Of a stretch of DNA of 64,000 nt, positions 50,052-64,000 are shown piece by piece. Below the pieces are notes generated by a model. It had not been told where the DNA came from, searched no databases, and worked only from the letters and a program-made list of their open reading frames with translations. Every line of letters begins with the position of its first letter. Position 1 is the stretch's first letter. The position numbers and the translations under genes are program-made. Source of the DNA: Tetrahymena elliotti 4EA (lineage: Eukaryota > Ciliophora > Oligohymenophorea > Hymenostomatida > Tetrahymenidae); contig JH720300.1 in the NCBI GenBank assembly GCA_000231825.2, forward strand, positions 1,303,928 through 1,367,927, given 5' to 3'.

Positions 50052-51660
50052 ATGACCAGAATAGTTAAAATATCTAAAGAATAGTTAGAGGATTATTTGA
50101 TTTATGAATTCCTCATCAATTTATTACCTTGCTATGTAGTAATAATTACTGCGGCAATCAGGTGCTTCTAAATTTTAGAAAGACCCATCTTATATAAGCT
50201 TAGTACTTTTGAAAATGCATTAGAATCATATAAAATAAAATACAGACTATCCTAATTTATAGCAGCCACATATGTTTTATCTTTGCTGCTAGGACTAACT
50301 AGTTCTCCTAAATTTTTTTGGACAAGTTAACTTGGCTTTAATAATATTTATTATATATTTGGAATAATAGCTTGGATTGATACTATCTTTCTTCTTCATG
50401 TAATAGAATTACTATAATACTAAAATTCAAATTATAATTAATAGAAAAATTTAATTCATAAAAAATATTTTAAGCAAAATTGTAATTTTTTAATTTTAGA
50501 TTTATCATTTTTGAATAATCAAAAAATCATATTGAAAATGTTAAGAAAAATTTCTAAATTTTACAGAAGAAAATGTTTTAATAAACTGAAAAGAAATCGA
50601 AAAAAATTATTTTAAATCAAAATCGAATATTCATTTGGTTCAATTCGTTCAGAATCAAGACTCTTCTATTCAAAGAGCTAAAAATATAATTTATTTTCTA
50701 TTTAAATTCAAATATTACTAAAATAACTTTTTATTTCCTTTTATGTAAAATATATTTTTAATGATAAAAGGTTGAATATATTAGAGGATTAAATTAGTCA
50801 TTTTTTGTTCACAGAGCATTTTGGATACTTTCATTTATCTTAAACATAGAACATTTTTTTAGATATCAAATGGGAATTTTTGATGCTATTATCAATTTTG
50901 GTAGATTAGTTACAACCAATATATTGTTTCTATATGGAATTTTCAAACCAGAGGATTAACCATACATGCTCAACTAATAAGAAAAGTATAGTTTTAAATA
51001 AAGATTCTTTTAATTTTTAGAAAAAAATAAATTTATTGCTTATGTTTTGAGATATGATATTATTGATCATAAAATTTGGAAAGATGTTAATAGTCCACTT
51101 ATAAATAATGGAATAGAAATGAAGGAACTAAAATAAGAAAAAATTTAGTTTAACAAAGTATCTTAAGAAAATCAGCAAACAGCAGAAGACCTGGAACACT
51201 ATGAATGTAAAAAAATATTTAATATAGAAACTTTTTATTTTCAATTAATAAAAAATCTGAGTTTAGATTTAAAGTTAAAATAGAAAAATATGTTTAGGTT
51301 TCAATTAAAATTTTTCTGCTTTTCAATAAAATTAATCACTAAATTTATCAATCAATTAGAAAAATTTTTGGACGTTAATATAAAGTATATTGAACTATTT
51401 ATCCCTTAATTTTCTTTTTGCTTTTAATTTAGGGTTAGTAAAACATTATCTCTATATTTAGAATCAAATAAATACAAAAAGTCAAATACATCTATTTTGC
51501 TTTATTTTTCCAAGAAGAAAATTATGGTTTAAAAATTACATTTGAGCGAGTAAAATAAATTGGTATAATTTGTATTTATAATTTAATATCCGGGAAGTAG
51601 AAGATTACATAGAAATAAAAATAGTATTAATCTATCTGTTTTGCTTCTATTGATTGACTG
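50052..51660 (+). pseudogene. ABCC/MRP-transporter-like N-terminal fragment lacking ABC domains
   Basis: The first part (50052 to about 50410) begins MTRIVKISKEQLEDYLIYEF and has hydrophobic segments (LLPCYVVIITAAIRCF, FIAATYVLSLLLGLTS, YYIFGIIAWIDTIFLLHVIE) like the TMD0 region of multidrug-resistance-associated ABC transporters. A second part (about 50790-51250) reads SFFVHRAFWILSFILNIEHFF, GIFKPEDQPYMLNQ and AEDLEHYE, resembling the TMD0-to-linker segment of that family. The frame stays open to TGA at about 51658-51660. No core transmembrane domain, Walker A, signature LSGGQ or Walker B follows; the next gene starts only 900 bases later. The segment at 50420-50750 is K/N/I-rich and could be an intron or decay. 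Either a truncated pseudogene or a small membrane protein derived from a transporter. Family call rests on motif recollection only. Confidence 0.5.
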
Positions 51661-52574
51661 AAAATAAATTTAGTAGTCTTTTCTCATTTTTTTATTTTTG
51701 AGTATTTTTTAAAATTGGATAAAAATTTTTTAAAAATTTGAACATTTTTACATAATGTTAAATTATTCATGAAATTTTTATAAATATTTTTTAATTTACA
51801 TCAGTTCTACCTTGTAATAATGATGGCTCTAGCAACAAAATAATTATGAGAAAACTAAATGTTCTATTTTTTAATCTTAAAAATATCTTACCAAAACTTT
51901 ACCAAAGCTGCCTTTATCAACTCTGATAAAAAAAGTAAAAAAGTAAAGACAAAATTAGTGTTCACAAATCCCTCAAATTATAAGGAATTAAAAATATTAA
52001 TCAATGATAAGTGATTTATTTTATCTGGTCTGGTTTGTGATCATCATTTTGATTTTAAATTAAACTAATAAATAAAACAAAAAACTAAAGGAAAATTTTT
52101 CAAATAAGATGTATAAAAATAGTAAGGAACATTTTAAGAAGCTGTTTATATTTATTTTTCGCTCAGTTAGTTTGTTTAAAAATTATGATAAACAATGTTA
52201 AATCTCTTTACTAGAAATAATGTATTTATTCAATGTATTTCTGGATAACTAACTAGAATGAGAAGAGCAAATACGATAATTAATTTAAAAAAATGCTATT
52301 GAGTCAATACCAAAATTTTAACCAGCAAAACACATATATTATTTTTCTATTTAAAGGAAGTTAGTAAAACTCCACTTTTAATGTAACAAAAACCTTTATT
52401 TAGCTCTAAATTTTCCTTCATCAAACTGTTTTTAAGATATCAAAGCTTATTTTTAGAAGCACTGAAAATTAATAATAAATAATAATAAGAAAAACATCAT
52501 TTAGAAAAGCATATATTATTTTAAAAGATATATAGTTACAAACTTAAATCATACAAGAAAATCACTTCAGACTC
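51661..52574. promoter_or_regulatory. AT-rich 5' flank of the P-type ATPase gene
   Basis: About 900 bases without a gene. The promoter of the ATPase gene must lie here; no element can be named. Confidence 0.45.
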
Positions 52575-56787
<4,213 letters not shown>

Positions 56788-57768
56788 TAAATAAACAAAT
56801 AAATATATTGATACAATCATTTTTAATTCTAATATTACAACAAAATTTAAATTTATAAAAAAAATTACGAAATAACTAACTTATTTATTTTAGAATTATA
56901 TGTAGTTTTACTCACTCACTAACTAACTTTCAAGTAATAACTTAAGGATATGGTTATTGCTTTAATAATACTTCAAAAAATACCTTTTAATTAATTTTTA
57001 TAAAAATGAACAAAAAAAAATTTTTGAAATATTTACAGAACTTTTACTAATACTAATTAAAAATAAATAAATATAAAATTTGCTAATTAGATATTTAAAA
57101 CAATTGTAAATTTTCTAAAATAATAAATATTTAAATTATAACTTAAAAAATAAATTATTATTAATTCTAAACTAATCAATTATTCAAAAGAGTTTTTTTT
57201 ATTATTTAATAAATTTTCTTATCTCCAAAAATGAATAAAATTAATGTTGTTTTATTTAAGAAAAGGAATAAATTAAAACTACTAATAGAAAAGTTTATTA
57301 AAGTAAATAAAGAAGAAATAATTTTAGATAAAGATATGTAAATTTTAAGAATTTGAATTATTGTAGACACCATATTGCTAATTTTGGAATCTTTTGAAAT
57401 ATTTAAGCATTTTAAAAATATATTTTTATAAATTTTAAGATATTTTGCTCATTAAAAAAATAACAGAGTATTTACTTTTAAGCAGATTTAAAATGTATTT
57501 TTTGTAGGTGATTAGAGTCTTTCAATTCTACTTCAATTTTTGATACTTTTTGAGATTTTTTTTTGCTTTTTTATTTTTTTAAATTAAAATTTCATCAAGC
57601 TTTTTTTCTTTTATTGTTCTGGTTTAAATAGTTCTTGTCATTTAGTAACACAATTTTATATTGAGTTATTCTCACTTTTTTGTTTGACAGATCTATGTAT
57701 AAAATTTGTGATGAAACAACAAAGTTTAAAAAATTCAGGTCTAAAAGTAATATAAATCAATTTTTTTT
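56788..57768. other. AT-rich intergenic region
   Basis: About 1 kb between the ATPase stop and the terminator of the leftward tRNA gene. Nothing recognisable. Confidence 0.55.
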
Positions 57769-57773
57769 AAAAA
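57769..57773 (-). terminator. Pol III terminator of tRNA-Asp
   Basis: Five T on the minus strand, two bases beyond the tRNA 3' end, the normal length and position for RNA polymerase III termination. Confidence 0.75.
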
Positions 57774-57775
57774 GC

Positions 57776-57846
57776 TCCGAGACCGGGAATTGAACCCGGG
57801 TCTCCTGCGTGACAGGCAGGAATACTAACCACTATACTATCTCGGA
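57776..57846 (-). tRNA. tRNA-Asp (anticodon GUC)
   Basis: On the minus strand the acceptor arms TCCGAGA (57846-57840) and TCTCGGA (57782-57776) pair perfectly. The anticodon stem CCTGC...GCAGG encloses loop CTGTCAC, with anticodon GTC reading GAC and GAT (Asp). The T arm is CCGGG-TTCAATT-CCCGG. The D arm contains AGTGGTTAGTA. There is no intron and no encoded CCA. Length is 71. The A box (about 57829-57839) and B box (57786-57796) are both intact, so it should be transcribed by Pol III. Confidence 0.97.
57786..57796 (-). promoter_or_regulatory. B box of tRNA-Asp (internal Pol III promoter)
   Basis: GGTTCAATTCC on the minus strand matches the eukaryotic B-box consensus GGTTCRANTCC. Confidence 0.8.
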
Positions 57847-57974
57847 TTTCATATCTTTTTATTTATTATGTTATTTGATCTCCTAAGCTCTATGTATTAT
57901 AACATAAACTGAAAATATTTGTATTTTCCTTTTAAAAAACTATTTTTTTCTAAATCAAATAATGTTAAAATTTT

Positions 57975-58093
57975 GTTATCGGCCATACTAAGGTGAAAAC
58001 ACCGGATCCCATTCGAACTCCGAAGTTAAGCGCCTTAAGGCTGGGTTAGTACTAAGGTGGGGGACCGCTTGGGAAGTCCCAGTGTCGATAACC
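57975..58093 (+). rRNA. 5S ribosomal RNA
   Basis: A 119-base sequence starting GTTATCGGCCATACTAAGGT and ending AGTGTCGATAACC, whose ends pair to form helix I. It contains the universal ATCCCATTCGAACTCCGAAG (loop B/C region), the TAAGCGCC box A and the GGGTTAGTACTAAGGTGGGG internal control region. GC content is far above the flanks. It is of ciliate/Tetrahymena type. It is divergent from the tRNA-Asp gene, with 128 bases between their 5' ends. It appears as a single copy in this window. Confidence 0.98.
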
Positions 58094-58099
58094 TTTTTT
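58094..58099 (+). terminator. Pol III terminator of 5S rRNA
   Basis: Six T immediately after the 5S 3' end. Confidence 0.8.
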
Positions 58100-58481
58100 A
58101 TTTTTAAAAAAATAAAAGTAAATATTAACGAGGTAAAACATGTAAAAAAAGTAAGTTTATATAAAAATAAATGTTTATTAAAAATTAAATTATCACATAT
58201 AATAAGAAAGTATTTTTGATAAATCATTAAGACCAGATATCATTATTACAAATAGTTTTTTATATTTTTGTTCAAGCATTCAAATAAGAAATGAAACTAA
58301 TTTTGTAAAATTTTATGAAGAAAATAATGAAAAATAATACAAAAAATGGATGATGGGTGAGTGATATAAACTACTAAAATTTGATAAGATTGAATTTAGT
58401 GAAATAATTAATTTAAATATTTTTATTACTTTTATTTTTAAATGATTTATTTTATTTTATGATGCAGCATGAAAGATACTT
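58100..58481. other. AT-rich spacer between 5S rRNA and MFS gene 3' end
   Basis: About 380 bases of AT-rich sequence with no recognised feature. Confidence 0.55.
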
Positions 58482-60859
58482 TCAAACGGGAGGTTCTTGT
58501 ATGAAAGAATCTTAAGATTTTAGTGATTTTGAATTTTATGAATTTGTTTTTCTGAATAGATGCATAGATCTATGTTCTGCATCTGCTTTTTTTGCTTCTT
58601 TTCCATCAGAGCCATCCATATCACTATAAGCACAAAATTAGAAATCTTCTACTTATCTTTTTTATTCTTCAACTATTTGATTGACTGCATCAGAGAAATC
58701 GGAAGAGATTTTTTCTGAAATACCATTTTAGGAAGTTTTATTATAACTACTGTTTGTGTTATTAATACCAAATTTCCTTACATTTTTTTTCTTTTTAAGG
58801 GCACCTTTTTAAAAAACGAAATGGACTCTATTTTCAAGTCTATCACTTTTAAGAGTAGGAGTATAGAATTTTGGTCTGAGGGAGTTACTCATAGGAGAAC
58901 TTGTGCTAATTAAACCAGGAATATTAGGCTGACGAGTTTTAATTTTATTTATATTGACTTTTTTCATAGCAGGACTTAAACCAATAGGAAATTCTTCCAT
59001 TTTTGATAAAACAAGATGTTCTAATTTAGGTTTTTTCCAGAAAACACCTCCAAAAACCATATAAACTAAACTAAATCCAACTATAGCTAAACCAAACAAA
59101 CTCGCTCCTCTAGGAAAAGAAAAAGATTAAGCCAGTAAGCCTCCTAGCAAAGGACCTATAAACTCTCCTACAGCATAACTAGTATTATACAAAGCACTCG
59201 AAATATCACCAATAATTTCTTCATTTTCTTCTGGGTACATTTTTAGGAGTATTTTATATAATTGAGGAAGAGCTGGGATATAAATTAATATGCTTGCCAA
59301 TCCAATAAATCCATTTGCAATACATGTTATATAGAGCTTCTAAGGTAAAAAAGTATATTCATCTGGGCCTAAGAAGAAGAAACTAAAACCTGTCAAAATA
59401 GATCCAATAAAAAGCAAAAATTCGTAATTTTTGGTATATTAAAGCATTTTAGTTGCTACTGGAGATGCTAGTAAATATACAACTGTTCCAACAGAAAAGA
59501 CTAATCCAACATATAAATCATCTAATCCATAAGTATCTTAAAAATAAATACCCATGGTAGGATCAAGGAAAAGTAAACCACAAGAGGGCAAGAATATTGC
59601 AATATAATTTAAGATAATATCTTTATCTTTGAAAATTTCAAGATAATTGATTTCGAATTCTTCTGGATCTTCTTAGGCTTATTCATCTAAGTCTTAATCT
59701 TGAGAAGATAAAGAAACTTTAAGTTCTTATCCTTCTTAATTAAAATCTATCTTAGATGGAATGTAGTGATGTAAAATAGGTATCTTTTAAAATATTAAAT
59801 AAATCTATTAATTTAATGTATTTTTGTGTTTATTCTTAATGAAAGAAGTATAAAAGTTAAAATTTTTTGATTAGAATACAAATATAATAATTGTGCTATC
59901 CAATCAACTATGTCAAAATAATTTTTCCCTTAAAAAATTGCCAAAATTTTATGCAATTTAATAAATTAATTTTGTGAATTTTTCCAAGGATTTTACTATA
60001 CTTGCTTATTTCTTAGATTTTAATAATTAAATTACTTTATTTTATTTTTATTAAATATCCTTTAATGTTTTAATCTAGATTTATTTTTAAATCATTAATG
60101 AATGAGTAATCATTAATTTTAGTGATTCACTATTAGAGGAGCAAATTATTTTGAGATTTGTTTGTTAAATTTCCTAAAGAAAAAATAGTAATTATACCAA
60201 AAGAATTGAAACACCAGAAAAGAATACAAAAGGTGTCACATAACCCCAAAGTTCAATTAAAACACTGCCTAATAAAGGTCCTACCATTAAACCAAATCCA
60301 CAAACACTTTCCATCCAACCACACTTCTCTTCAAAAGTTGATTTGTAAAGTAAAGGAATATATGCATAAGCTGGTGTACTAAATAAAGATTAGCCCTATA
60401 AGTTAAATATAAATATTGAGTAATGAATACTTTTTTTGAATTCTTTTGTGAATTTTTTATTCAATTTAATAAAATAGCTTAATAATTGCTATGAATTTAA
60501 AGAAGTTCTTGAAAGAAATATTCTACCACTCCTAAAATGATTCTTGCTAATAAAGTCACTGAAATGAAAACCCATCTCCTGTTTATATACTAAACTACTG
60601 CAAAACCTAAAACTCCTATACCAGTGAGAAGGATTCCTAATAATGTGGCTGGTTTTCTATTTTCTCCTTTTGAAAGTTACTTTCCTATAATGAGAGAACA
60701 AATGAAATTTCCTACTGGATGGACACTAAATATTAGACCAATCATAGTTTCATCTATACCAAATGTTTTAGCCTTTTAGGGGAAAAAGGGAGCAATAGAT
60801 GAGTTGGCTGCATTTAAAATAAATTATCCTGCATACAATGCATAAATAAGGCCACTCAT
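58482..60859 (-). CDS. Major facilitator superfamily (MFS) transporter
   Basis: MFS carriers move small solutes by proton- or gradient-coupled transport using 12 helices. Three phase-0 exons (60859-60527, 60395-60198, 59804-58482) give 617 residues. The first helix is SGLIYALYAGQFILNAANSS. Motif A-like IGLIFSVHPVGNFICSLIIG is followed by NRKPATLLG. The second exon has STPAYAYIPLLY and GFGLMVGPLLGSVLIELWG, a motif C-like segment seen in DHA1/SLC18-type carriers. The C-terminal half carries DDLYVGLVFSVGTVVYLLAS and YAVGEFIGPLLGGLLAQSFS. The acidic loop between the halves (SSQDQDLDEQAQEDPEEFE) and a long Ser/Lys-rich tail are cytoplasmic. Stop is TGA 58482-58484. The ATG at 60859 is the latest possible start. 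The frame stays open upstream (QVFLF before it), so helix 1 may begin in an earlier exon, perhaps around 61065. Substrate unknown. Confidence 0.87.
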
Positions 60860-61470
60860 GAAAAGAAAAACCTAATAATTTTAATGGCTGCTTGAACTAT
60901 TTCTAGAAGTCTACCTTGAAAAAATATATTGATATTTATTAAGAATTTGATAATATTTTGATAAGGTATTAATTATTTTAAAAATTCAATGTTTTTTATA
61001 TCTATTTTGCATTTCCTACTAATTTAGGAGTTAATAAATATTTTCTTATTGTTTTGATCTGCCATCTGTTTGTTTCTAAGAAAATAATCCATTTAACTGA
61101 CTTGCTGCTTGAGTATGTTTTAATTAAATTTTGTTGTCACAAAAGAGATAATGCATACTAATAACAAATATAATAGAGAATATTGCTATTTTACAAAAAA
61201 CATCTTAAAAAGACTATTAATTTCAATAATCTCAGAAAAATAATTTCATTTTTAAATAAAAATATAAACTATGATTTTTAAATAAAATCAAATGAATAGT
61301 TCAAGCATACATATTTAACAATTTATGTATTTATCTGTTTTTAATATTTCTAATTAATATTATTATGTATGTTTTAACATTTATATGATATTTAACCTTA
61401 ATTATTAGGAGCTTTTTAACCAGTTCTTTCTTAGTGATTAAGTATAAAAGAATTTAATACAGGAGTAAAT
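60860..61470. promoter_or_regulatory. Divergent intergenic region between MFS and orphan genes
   Basis: About 600 bases. The left part may hold an unrecognised first exon of the MFS gene; the rest must contain both promoters. No motif identified. Confidence 0.45.
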
Positions 61471-63756
61471 ATGGCATTTAGTTAAAATAAATCATTTTTA
61501 AAAAATCGCGCTTATAGCACAGATGGAAAGGACATTGAAGAATTAGGAACACTTAATTTGTTTTTATAATAAGAGGACATTAATGATAAAATTGCTTTTA
61601 AAATGAGTTATTTAGATACACCATCTAGCAGGTCTTTAAACCAAAACTAATTAAACATTTTTGATACACAAAGAAAAAGGAACTCTTTCTCCTTTAATTA
61701 TCAAAGCTAATAACAAGGAAATCTAACATAGACCAATAGAAATAAACCTAAAACTCTATACGATACATTTTTGAAGTAGACTCCAACCAATTAGATAGAA
61801 AAATCTTAAAATGATGGTAAATAACCAAAAATGATTCCTTTAAAAGAAAAGAAAGAAGAAGTTGTTTAAAAGTTGATGCAAAGTAACAAAATAACAATAA
61901 TCAATAAAATATTACTCATTATTGATTTTAAATCAAATTCATTTTTTTATTAAAAGTTGGAAACGAAATGTTAAAACCCACTCACAAAAGAAACTTGAAT
62001 AGCTTAGATTAATAAGATGGTGATTTATTAAATACAAGTAAAAAACCTATAAACTTAAATAAACCAAGAAAAATAGTTCAATACACCAGCTAAGTCTAAT
62101 CTCCCACAAATAAATAAATTGGTACTGTGAATAAATTAGTTAAATACAAGCAAATAGAAGGAAAAACATTTGCATATGAAGTAAAACATGTTAAATTTAT
62201 CTATTGATATTCTAACGAATCTATTTTTATCAACAAATTTAGAATTATATTAAGAAACTAGAAAGTCTCAAAAAAAATGACTCAATTGATTATAATAAAT
62301 TTACATAGACATAGCATTTATATGACAATTTCATTGATGAAAAAATTGAGAAAAATTATCCAATTATTATTGGTCTCTCTTCAAATTATAAAATTGTTAC
62401 TCCAAATGCTAAAACATCTTCAGATAGTGAGTATAAAAGGCATAAGTAATATTTTGTTTTTAAAACATGATAAAAATATTCAATACAGAATAAAAAAGTC
62501 TTAGTATCTAGTGAGGACAGCTATAAAATACATAGAAAATTAAAGGGAGCATGAAAATTTATCTAACTATGATAAATCTTTCTAAAGATTAAAAAAAAAC
62601 GCTTTAGGAAAAGAAAATAATTAAAATTATGAAAACCCATAATTCTCAAGAGGAGATATAGAAATTTTAAAAAGATACAGAGAAAAAAGTCTATAACAAG
62701 CAGAAAAAGAGCAGAAATAATTAAAAAAAAGGAATTAGTAGAAAAGGTCATCAAGTAACAACTCCTCGGATAATAAAAATTCTGGTTCAGATTCTGAAAG
62801 TGTCACTTCTGGTAAAGATATTTTGATTGATAATAGGGTTTTTTTTTTATTAATTTTTTTATCTCAATAGTGAATTCAGAACAAAGAAAATTTATGGAAA
62901 AATAGAATGATTTTAATAAAAAAATCATGGACGAGATTTTAAATTTAAAAGAAAAATTATCAAAAAAAGCAATTTAAAGAAAGTATTTTTCTCAATCAAA
63001 AGCATAACACCTGATTAAATACTAGCAAATTTTAGATTGGGCTAAGATTCATAACAAAGAAAAACTTGAATCTGTTTAAAAATTTGAGTAAAAGTTTGTC
63101 TAAATCAAGACAAGCTCATCTCCATCCAAAGATTTAGGATAAAATAGCTCTGAAAACGAGGAATAAATGAGATTTAAATCTTAAGACATTATGAAAAGAG
63201 TATTAGATCTAGAAAAGGATAAGCAGTCTAACAAAATTAGATCCTAAATTGTGAAAGTAAAAAATAAAATAGTGAATATTCTTAATATGAATAAGATTTT
63301 CAAGTAAATTTTTTATTGTTTAACAATATTTTTTCTTAAATTTTTAATATTTTAAAAAGTAAAACTAGTAACAATTAACTTACTCCAACTAAAAATGAAG
63401 CTAATGAGTTTTATGATATTTAACCATGCACACCAATAAATTAACCTTAAAGATGGAGCATATTTTAAAGAAATAAAGCAATGAGTGACAGCTCTGATTA
63501 AGAGTAAGAAAAAAGTGGATTTTCTTTTCATTTAGATTTAAGAAACAAAACAAACATTCTATCTCCAAAATAATAAATTTAATCAGAAGCCAATACCTTC
63601 TCAACTCCATCTAACCGTATAAAATCTATGAGTATTTCTAATAAGCAAGAAGAAAAAAATGCTCCAAAAGTTTAAAATAATATTGATTACCAAAGAATAT
63701 TTATCAGTGGTTTAGAAAATGTTATTAATGATATTCATAAAGGAAATTATCTTTGA
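61471..63756 (+). CDS. Orphan hydrophilic protein, Ser/Asn/Lys-rich with coiled-coil segments
   Basis: Starts MAFSQNKSFLKNRAYSTDGK. Phase-consistent introns lie at about 61881-61950, 62191-62250, 62432-62490, 62812-62869 and 63306-63370. Exon 2 contains NEMLKPTHKRN and a Lys/Thr-rich stretch. Exon 4 is highly charged (EILKRYREKSLQQAEKEQKQ, then a Ser/Asn run SSSNNSSDNKNSGSDSES). Exon 5 is helical (KFMEKQNDFNKKIMDEILNL), with coiled-coil-like heptads to about 63250. The last exon is Ser/Pro/Asn-rich with SPKQQIQSEANTFSTPS and ends GNYL at TGA 63754-63756. No membrane segment, signal or known domain. Roughly 600-650 residues. Possibly cytoskeletal or ciliary by composition, but no function can be assigned. 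The join near 62432 was chosen to avoid an in-frame TGA and is the least certain. Confidence 0.72.
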
Positions 63757-64000
63757 ATTTCATTCAATATTTATACATCTAAAAATATTTTAAAAATTAT
63801 TTTAATTCCTTTCATCATTTTTTTTACTTTCATTATATTTTAAAATTAATAATTTAATGCTTAAGTTCAATAATCAATATCAGAATCTATTTTTAAATTT
63901 TATTTTTTTATTATTGACTTTAATCGTTTTCAATGAATTTTAAGTCTTTTTTTTCAACAAATATTATTTCCCTATTTTTTTTTATTTCAAATTTAATTAT
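63757..64000. other. AT-rich right edge of the window
   Basis: 3' flank of the orphan gene; nothing else seen. Confidence 0.6.

Overview
This window looks like macronuclear DNA of a Tetrahymena-like ciliate. It is roughly 78-80% A+T. TAA and TAG occur in frame throughout conserved domains where glutamine is expected, and genes end only at TGA. Introns are AT-rich with GT..AG ends. The 5S rRNA and the Cys-rich membrane families are of Tetrahymena type. Gene coordinates run from start to stop and include introns. Splice sites are read by eye from frame and phase, so a few joins are uncertain.

Layout, left half. 1080-6253 (-) is a large secreted/membrane Cys-rich protein. 7408-8849 (-) is a Qa-SNARE (syntaxin), divergent from 9732-12261 (+), a TPR-array protein. 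12543-16340 (+) is a decayed beta-propeller/membrane gene with frameshifts and in-frame TGAs. 17273-23885 (+) is the ciliary AAA protein DRC11 (IQCA1), with two introns over 1 kb. 26925-28491 (-) is a small protein kinase with an HND catalytic loop. About 6 kb of very AT-rich DNA follows.

Layout, right half. 34469-35692 (-) and 38894-40789 (-) are orphan single-pass membrane proteins. They flank two tandem ABM-domain genes (37113-37415 and 37678-37977, +). A degenerate copy of the 3' end of the first orphan lies just beyond it at 34200-34350. 41821-43170 (-) is an orphan hydrophilic protein. 43480-47332 (-) joins a PX domain, a C2 domain and an MCTP-like membrane tail. 50052-51660 (+) resembles only the N-terminus of an ABCC transporter. 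52575-56787 (+) is a complete Na,K-ATPase-like P-type ATPase with altered ion-binding residues. A divergent Pol III pair follows: tRNA-Asp(GUC) (-) and 5S rRNA (+). The window ends with an MFS transporter (58482-60859, -) and an orphan low-complexity protein (61471-63756, +).

The genes do not form operons. Two themes recur: cilium (DRC11) and membrane traffic or transport (syntaxin, PX-C2-TM protein, P-type ATPase, MFS, ABCC remnant). Best leads: the P-type ATPase missing two canonical cation ligands, the PX-C2-MCTP-like architecture, the decayed propeller gene, and the duplicated gene tail.
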